Shown one piece after another: positions 32,141-36,052 of a DNA stretch of 36,052 bases. The notes beneath the pieces were generated by a model. The model had not been told where the DNA came from. It ran no database searches and saw only the letters and a list, made by a program, of their open reading frames with translations. Every line of letters begins with the position of its first letter. Position 1 is the stretch's first letter. This stretch comes from a bacterium (lineage in GTDB: Bacteria > Bacillota > Clostridia > UBA1381). The stretch spans positions 1 to 36,052 of the forward strand of contig JAUNPN010000015.1 in NCBI GenBank assembly GCA_030536655.1, written 5' to 3'. The position numbers and the translations under genes were made by a program.

Positions 32141-33583
32141 ATGAATTTTCGTAAGGTTCTGGCTCTGACCGGAAGAATGCTTATCGCAAACGGAATGCTT
32201 ATGATTGCGCCGCTGTGCGTGTCGATAATATATAAGGACGGACAGATACTTCCGTTTGTATATTCCATATTGATTTCATTCGCGCTCGGAGCCTGCGGAT
32301 ATGCTGCAAAGCCTAAAAACAGTGAGATATATGCGCGCGAGGGCATGATAATAGTCGCACTGACATGGGTTTTGTTTTCAGTGGTAGGCGGATTGCCTTT
32401 TTGGTTTTCAAAACAAATTCCAAGTCTGGTAGACTGTATATTTGAAACGGCGTCCGGTTTCACTACAACGGGTTCGACAATTCTTACCGATGTAGAAGCT
32501 ATGAGTAAAAGTTTGCTGTTCTGGCGTTCCTTCACTCATTGGATAGGCGGCATGGGAGTGCTGGTATTTGTAACGGCGATAATATCGGACAAAAATTCGA
32601 GAACAACTCACGTTATGCGTGCGGAGATGCCCGGTCCGAAAATAGGAAAGCTTGCGGCAAAGTGGCAGTTTTCTATAAGAATACTTTATGCGATTTATAT
32701 TACGCTGACAATAATAGAAATTTTGCTCTTGTTATTAGGCGGTATGAATATATATGACAGTCTGGTACATACCTTTGGCACAGCCGGAACCGGCGGATTT
32801 GGTATAAAAAATACATCAATAGGGTACTATGACAGTGCATATATTGACTACGTAATAGGCATATTTATGCTGCTGTTCGGTGTGAATTTCAATATATACT
32901 ATCTGATACTTGTAAAGCAGTTCTTTCATGTAAAGAATAACAGCGAATTAAAGCTTTACCTTTCAATCGTTGCGGGAGCATCGATTCTTATTATGATGAA
33001 TATAACTTATATTTACGGCTCGCCTTTAAAGGCATTTCGTTATTCTTTCTTTCAGGTATCATCAATTATTACGACCACCGGCTATGCGACGACAGATTTT
33101 TGCAAATGGCCTATGTTCAGCCAGATGATTTTGCTTGCGCTTATGTTTGTGGGAGGATGTGCCGGTTCAACCGGAGGCGGCTTAAAGGTGATAAGAATCA
33201 GTATAATGCTAAAATGCACATTAAATGAAGTAAAGAGGGCGGTAAGTCCGAGAAGCGTGCTTACCGTTAAGAATGACGGAAAACCGCTTGAGTCTCAGGT
33301 GGTTCAGGGTGTATCAATGTATCTGGTAGTATATGCGGTTATAATGGTTGTTTCAGTGTTAATTGTTGCGCTTGATAATTTTGATATGGCAACCACCATA
33401 ACTTCTGTAATAACTACGCTGAACAATATAGGACCCGGATTGGCGTCTGTTGGTCCTGCCGGGAATTTTTCGGAATTTTCTGTACTATCAAAGCTTGTGC
33501 TGACATTTGATATGCTTGCAGGACGTCTTGAGCTGTTTCCGATGCTTGTTTTGTTTACACCGTTGGCATGGAAAAAGATATGA
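32141..33583 (+). CDS. trkH: TrkH-type potassium uptake membrane subunit
   Basis: TrkH forms the ion path of the Trk system. The 480-residue membrane protein has four pore-loop repeats, each with a filter glycine: SGFTTTGSTIL, GTAGTGGFGI, ITTTGYATTDF and LNNIGPGLASV. The ~480-residue length and the CAGSTGGGLKV(I)R motif after pore 3 fit TrkH rather than KtrB. It follows trkA with an AGGAGGATTGT ribosome-binding site, so the pair forms one transport system. Confidence 0.93.
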   Translation: MNFRKVLALTGRMLIANGMLMIAPLCVSIIYKDGQILPFVYSILISFALGACGYAAKPKNSEIYAREGMIIVALTWVLFSVVGGLPFWFSKQIPSLVDCIFETASGFTTTGSTILTDVEAMSKSLLFWRSFTHWIGGMGVLVFVTAIISDKNSRTTHVMRAEMPGPKIGKLAAKWQFSIRILYAIYITLTIIEILLLLLGGMNIYDSLVHTFGTAGTGGFGIKNTSIGYYDSAYIDYVIGIFMLLFGVNFNIYYLILVKQFFHVKNNSELKLYLSIVAGASILIMMNITYIYGSPLKAFRYSFFQVSSIITTTGYATTDFCKWPMFSQMILLALMFVGGCAGSTGGGLKVIRISIMLKCTLNEVKRAVSPRSVLTVKNDGKPLESQVVQGVSMYLVVYAVIMVVSVLIVALDNFDMATTITSVITTLNNIGPGLASVGPAGNFSEFSVLSKLVLTFDMLAGRLELFPMLVLFTPLAWKKI

Positions 33584-33607
33584 TATATCGGGAGGACACA
33601 GACAATA

Positions 33608-34960
33608 ATGAAAACTGCATTGAAATTTAGGATCCGTAAACAGCAAATTAATGCTCCGCGACTGATAGTTTTGAGCTTTGCGGCGGTTATTCTTGTCGGA
33701 ACGTTTCTGTTAATGTGTCCGTTTTCCAGCAGCAGCGGTCAGATAACGCCGTTTCTCAGCGCGCTTTTTACAGCAACATCGGCGACCTGTGTCACGGGTC
33801 TTACGGTTGAGGAAACAGGAACTTATTTCAGTTTTGCGGGTCAGTTCATTATATTGCTTCTTATTCAAATTGGCGGATTGGGATTTATGACTATACTTTC
33901 AATAACTGTTACAAGAATGCGCAGGAAAATGAGTATGCGTAACAGGATAATATTGTCACAGTCACTGAGTCTTGATTCGGCAGATGATATAAGGGAGGCT
34001 GCGCAGAATTTGATAAAGTTTGTTGCATTTATAGAGGGAATCGGTGCAGTTATTTTATTGATAAGGTTCTTGCCGCTGTATGGGGTAAAAGGCATATGGT
34101 ATGCTGTTTTCCATTCGGTAAGTGCGTTTTGTAATGCAGGCTTTGATATATTAGGCAGCGGTGACAGTATTATGCAGTTAAATAATGATTTGACGGTTAT
34201 GCTGACGCTGGCTTTTCTGATTATTTTCGGCGGAATAGGTTTTTTGGTTTTTGAAGATATATACAGAAAAAGGCTGTTTAATAGACTGTCGGTATATTCA
34301 AGGCTTGTTCTTACGGTGACTGCGGTTCTTATAACTGCGGGTACAGTAATATTTTTTGTTATGGAATATGGTAATGATGCAACAATGGCAGATATGCCGA
34401 TGTGGCAGAAGGGTGTAAATTCTTTTTTTCAGTCTGTAACATGCAGAACTGCCGGTTTTGACAGCATAGGTCAGTCTGCTATGAAAGATGAAAGCAAGCT
34501 GGTGAGTGTGCTGCTGATGATGGTCGGAGGAGCTTCCGGATCTACGGCCGGAGGTATAAAGGTTGCTACAATAGGAGTTATCGTGCTTGCGGTTGTCAGT
34601 GCGCTCAGGTCGAGAGAACAGATTGTGCTTTGGGGAAGGAGTATACCTCAGAGAGCTGTAAATAATGCAATGCTGCTGCTTGCGATATGGTTTATGCTTG
34701 TAATGTCCGCCTCGGTTTATGTAAGCTTCAGTACATCGGCAGAATTGATTGACGCTTTATTTGAGGTTTGTTCGGCATATGCAACGGTAGGTTTGAGCGT
34801 GGGCGTAACCGCGGATGCGAATGTGGGGGTTAGAGTACTTTTAATACTATATATGTTTTTCGGCAGAGTCGGAATAACAACCATAAGTCTTATGTTTATC
34901 ACCCGCGGCAGCATAAAGGATAAAATACGCTATCCTGAGGGACGTATAATAATAGGATAA
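33608..34960 (+). CDS. ktrB: KtrB-type potassium uptake membrane subunit
   Basis: KtrB is the pore subunit of Na+-dependent potassium uptake. The 450-residue protein has four pore loops with the KtrB-like filters CVTGLTVEETG, FCNAGFDILG, CRTAGFDSIG and ATVGLSVGVT. GGASGSTAGGIKV marks the intramembrane gate region. It is a distinct paralogue of the TrkH gene just upstream rather than a simple duplication, because the filters differ in each repeat. It is paired with the ktrA gene 19 nt downstream. Confidence 0.93.
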   Translation: MKTALKFRIRKQQINAPRLIVLSFAAVILVGTFLLMCPFSSSSGQITPFLSALFTATSATCVTGLTVEETGTYFSFAGQFIILLLIQIGGLGFMTILSITVTRMRRKMSMRNRIILSQSLSLDSADDIREAAQNLIKFVAFIEGIGAVILLIRFLPLYGVKGIWYAVFHSVSAFCNAGFDILGSGDSIMQLNNDLTVMLTLAFLIIFGGIGFLVFEDIYRKRLFNRLSVYSRLVLTVTAVLITAGTVIFFVMEYGNDATMADMPMWQKGVNSFFQSVTCRTAGFDSIGQSAMKDESKLVSVLLMMVGGASGSTAGGIKVATIGVIVLAVVSALRSREQIVLWGRSIPQRAVNNAMLLLAIWFMLVMSASVYVSFSTSAELIDALFEVCSAYATVGLSVGVTADANVGVRVLLILYMFFGRVGITTISLMFITRGSIKDKIRYPEGRIIIG

Positions 34961-34979
34961 TATGGGAGGATGATAGTAA

Positions 34980-35639
34980 ATGAAGTCATTTGCAATAATA
35001 GGACTCGGTCGCTTTGGACGGTCGCTTGCCATGCGTCTGTTTGAGATGGGGTATGAGGTTCTTGCAATAGACAAGGATGAGGATAAGGTATATGAAATAT
35101 CTGAACAAGTAACACAGGCAGTATGCGCAGATTTAATGGAGGCAGGAGTTATAAGAGAGCTTGCTTTGGAAGAGTATGACACTGCGGTCGTTGCAATAGG
35201 TAATGAACTTGCCGCAAGCATACTTGTTACTATGCAGCTTAAGGAAATTGGTATAAAATATGTTTTGGCTAAAGCAATGGATGAGAACCATAAAAAAGTG
35301 CTGACAAAGGTAGGAGCGGACAGAGTTATAATTCCGGAAAATGATGCCGGGCTCCGGGTAGCGGCGCAGCTTGTGCAGCAGAATGTATTTGACGTTATAG
35401 ATATTTCAGATGAGTATTCAATAGCGGATATAGCTGTTCCGTCGCAATGGTACGGAAAAACGCTTACAGAGCTGGATATACGCAGAAAGTACAGTGTAAA
35501 TGTAATAGCTCTGAAGGATAAGGAAACGGGAATGATAACAACAATTGCACCGAAGCCCGACTGCCCTTTGTCTGAAAATGAAGCGATGGTTGTAATAGGG
35601 GAAAATGATAATCTGCGTGTGCTTTACCGATTGAAATAA
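34980..35639 (+). CDS. ktrA: KtrA-type regulatory subunit of potassium uptake
   Basis: KtrA forms the octameric cytoplasmic ring that gates KtrB in response to ATP/ADP or c-di-AMP. The 219-residue protein has one RCK_N domain (FAIIGLGRFGRSLAMRLFEM, then the acidic AIDKDEDKV) and a C-terminal RCK_C domain (VPSQWYGKTLTELDIRRKY). The single-unit architecture and length match KtrA/KtrC. It is the last gene of the run that starts at der. A GGGAGGATGA ribosome-binding site precedes the ATG. Confidence 0.94.
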   Translation: MKSFAIIGLGRFGRSLAMRLFEMGYEVLAIDKDEDKVYEISEQVTQAVCADLMEAGVIRELALEEYDTAVVAIGNELAASILVTMQLKEIGIKYVLAKAMDENHKKVLTKVGADRVIIPENDAGLRVAAQLVQQNVFDVIDISDEYSIADIAVPSQWYGKTLTELDIRRKYSVNVIALKDKETGMITTIAPKPDCPLSENEAMVVIGENDNLRVLYRLK

Positions 35640-35653
35640 AATAAAAAAAAGAC

Positions 35654-35682
35654 TTGATTTTTTGGGCGAAATGTAGTATAAT
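35654..35682 (+). promoter_or_regulatory. Promoter of a putative small RNA
   Basis: TTGATT (35654-35659) and TATAAT (35677-35682) are 17 nt apart. Transcription would start near 35689-35690, exactly at the base of the first hairpin of the RNA below. Confidence 0.75.
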
Positions 35683-35688
35683 AATATT

Positions 35689-35766
35689 CGGAATATGAAA
35701 TTACTATTCCATAATCAATCATCATAGGGGCTGTTCCTAACCAAAACAGCCCCGTTTCCTTTTTTA
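35689..35766 (+). ncRNA. Putative ~75-nt small RNA
   Basis: Downstream of a near-consensus promoter come a 5' hairpin (GGAATA 35690-35695 / TATTCC 35705-35710), a 16-nt unpaired linker (35711-35726) rich in A, T and C, and a GC-rich terminator hairpin. There is no start codon with a ribosome-binding site and no gene in the rest of the window on this strand. It is therefore either a free small RNA or a leader whose gene has been lost or lies beyond the edge. I do not recognise the family. Confidence 0.55.
35727..35766 (+). terminator. Strong intrinsic terminator
   Basis: GGGGCTGTT (35727-35735) pairs perfectly with AACAGCCCC (35745-35753), followed by a T-rich tract (GTTTCCTTTTTT). It would end both the putative small RNA and any read-through from ktrA. 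Confidence 0.85.
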
Positions 35767-35820
35767 AAAGAAAGATGAAATCTGACAAAATTAATAAAAC
35801 TGATAACTATTACTGGATTA

Positions 35821-35855
35821 AATCATGAACCCTCCGTTTGACGAGGGTCATGATT
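35821..35855 (-). terminator. Hairpin overlapping the end of the transposase remnant
   Basis: AATCATGA(A)CCCTC pairs with GAGGGTCATGATT, 13 bp with one bulge. Read on the minus strand it starts at the stop codon of the ISAs1-type fragment and is followed by a short AT-rich stretch. It may be the old terminator of the insertion sequence. Confidence 0.4.
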
Positions 35856-35945
35856 TTACCCTGCTTTCATCCTCTCGAAAAGCCATATCCAATACCAAAT
35901 GTGATTTGTTTTCAATGCTCCAATGCCTTCTAAAACTCCCATTAA
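35848..35945 (-). pseudogene. C-terminal remnant of an ISAs1-family transposase
   Basis: The minus-strand frame ending at 35848 reads RRHWSIENKSHLVLDMAFRE then DESRVKS and stop. It matches the typical C-terminal ISAs1 block of the form HW.IEN.LHW.LDV.F.ED.SR. The frame is closed by a stop about 12 residues upstream of this block, and the rest of the transposase is not in the window. The remaining sequence to 36052 is AT-rich, and I see no further coding sequence in it. Confidence 0.6.
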
Positions 35946-36052
35946 AGCTAATTTTTCATCGAAATCACCGTTTTTATTTTATAATATCATAAAACATGTA
36001 TAAGTGTTTGCCAAAGTAAATTCAAGTCTTAAATTTGTCAGACTAAGTTCTA

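Noticed and set aside
35850-35960. Short open frame of about 28 codons on the minus strand, starting with ATGGGAGTT
   Set aside because: It overlaps the ISAs1-type frame, which has clear family motifs, and has no ribosome-binding site.

Overview
The window comes from a low- to mid-GC Firmicute of the class Clostridia. Evidence: strong GGAGG ribosome-binding sites, TTGACA/TATAAT promoters, a clostridial gene order (PDZ/radical-SAM DUF512 gene, der, plsY, gpsA), folate-dependent TrmFO, and a very large secreted esterase-type protein typical of plant-polysaccharide-degrading gut Clostridia (a Monoglobus-like lineage is plausible but unproven).

Left part (0.3-8.5 kb, + strand): housekeeping genes. 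A TrmH/SpoU RNA methyltransferase is followed by dprA, topA and trmFO, then a small thioredoxin-fold lipoprotein and a GT-C membrane glycosyltransferase. A 0.33 kb gap at 8.49-8.82 kb holds a structured repeat inside a short element with terminal inverted repeats. A convergent MocR/PdxR-type regulator follows (its PLP lysine is replaced by arginine), then tRNA-Leu(UAG), and then a 1704-residue secreted protein (10.56-15.67 kb) with an SGNH esterase domain.

Middle part (15.8-26.1 kb): an accessory block on the minus strand. It reads as an operon for an N-carbamoylsarcosine amidase-like hydrolase, ATP-dependent hydantoinase subunits HyuA and HyuB, an NCS1 permease fused to a cytidylate-kinase-like domain, and an EamA transporter. 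A divergent HTH regulator of unknown family shares its control region. Intrinsic-terminator-like hairpins lie inside the operon. The chemistry suggests uptake of hydantoin or N-methylhydantoin (perhaps creatinine-derived) and conversion through a carbamoyl amino acid to an amino acid such as sarcosine, with ammonia and CO2. The right flank holds decayed transposase and integrase fragments, which suggests acquisition by transfer.

Right part (26.2-36.05 kb, + strand): the DUF512 radical-SAM gene, der, plsY and gpsA, running on into two tandem potassium uptake systems (trkA-trkH and ktrB-ktrA). After these come a compact promoter-hairpin-terminator unit that looks like a small RNA of about 75 nt, and an ISAs1-family transposase remnant at the edge.

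The most unusual item is a ~100-120 nt RNA-like element present three times on the + strand: in the dprA leader, after the glycosyltransferase gene, and in the der leader. It keeps short conserved loop sequences while its stems change by compensatory substitution. I do not recognise it as a known family.
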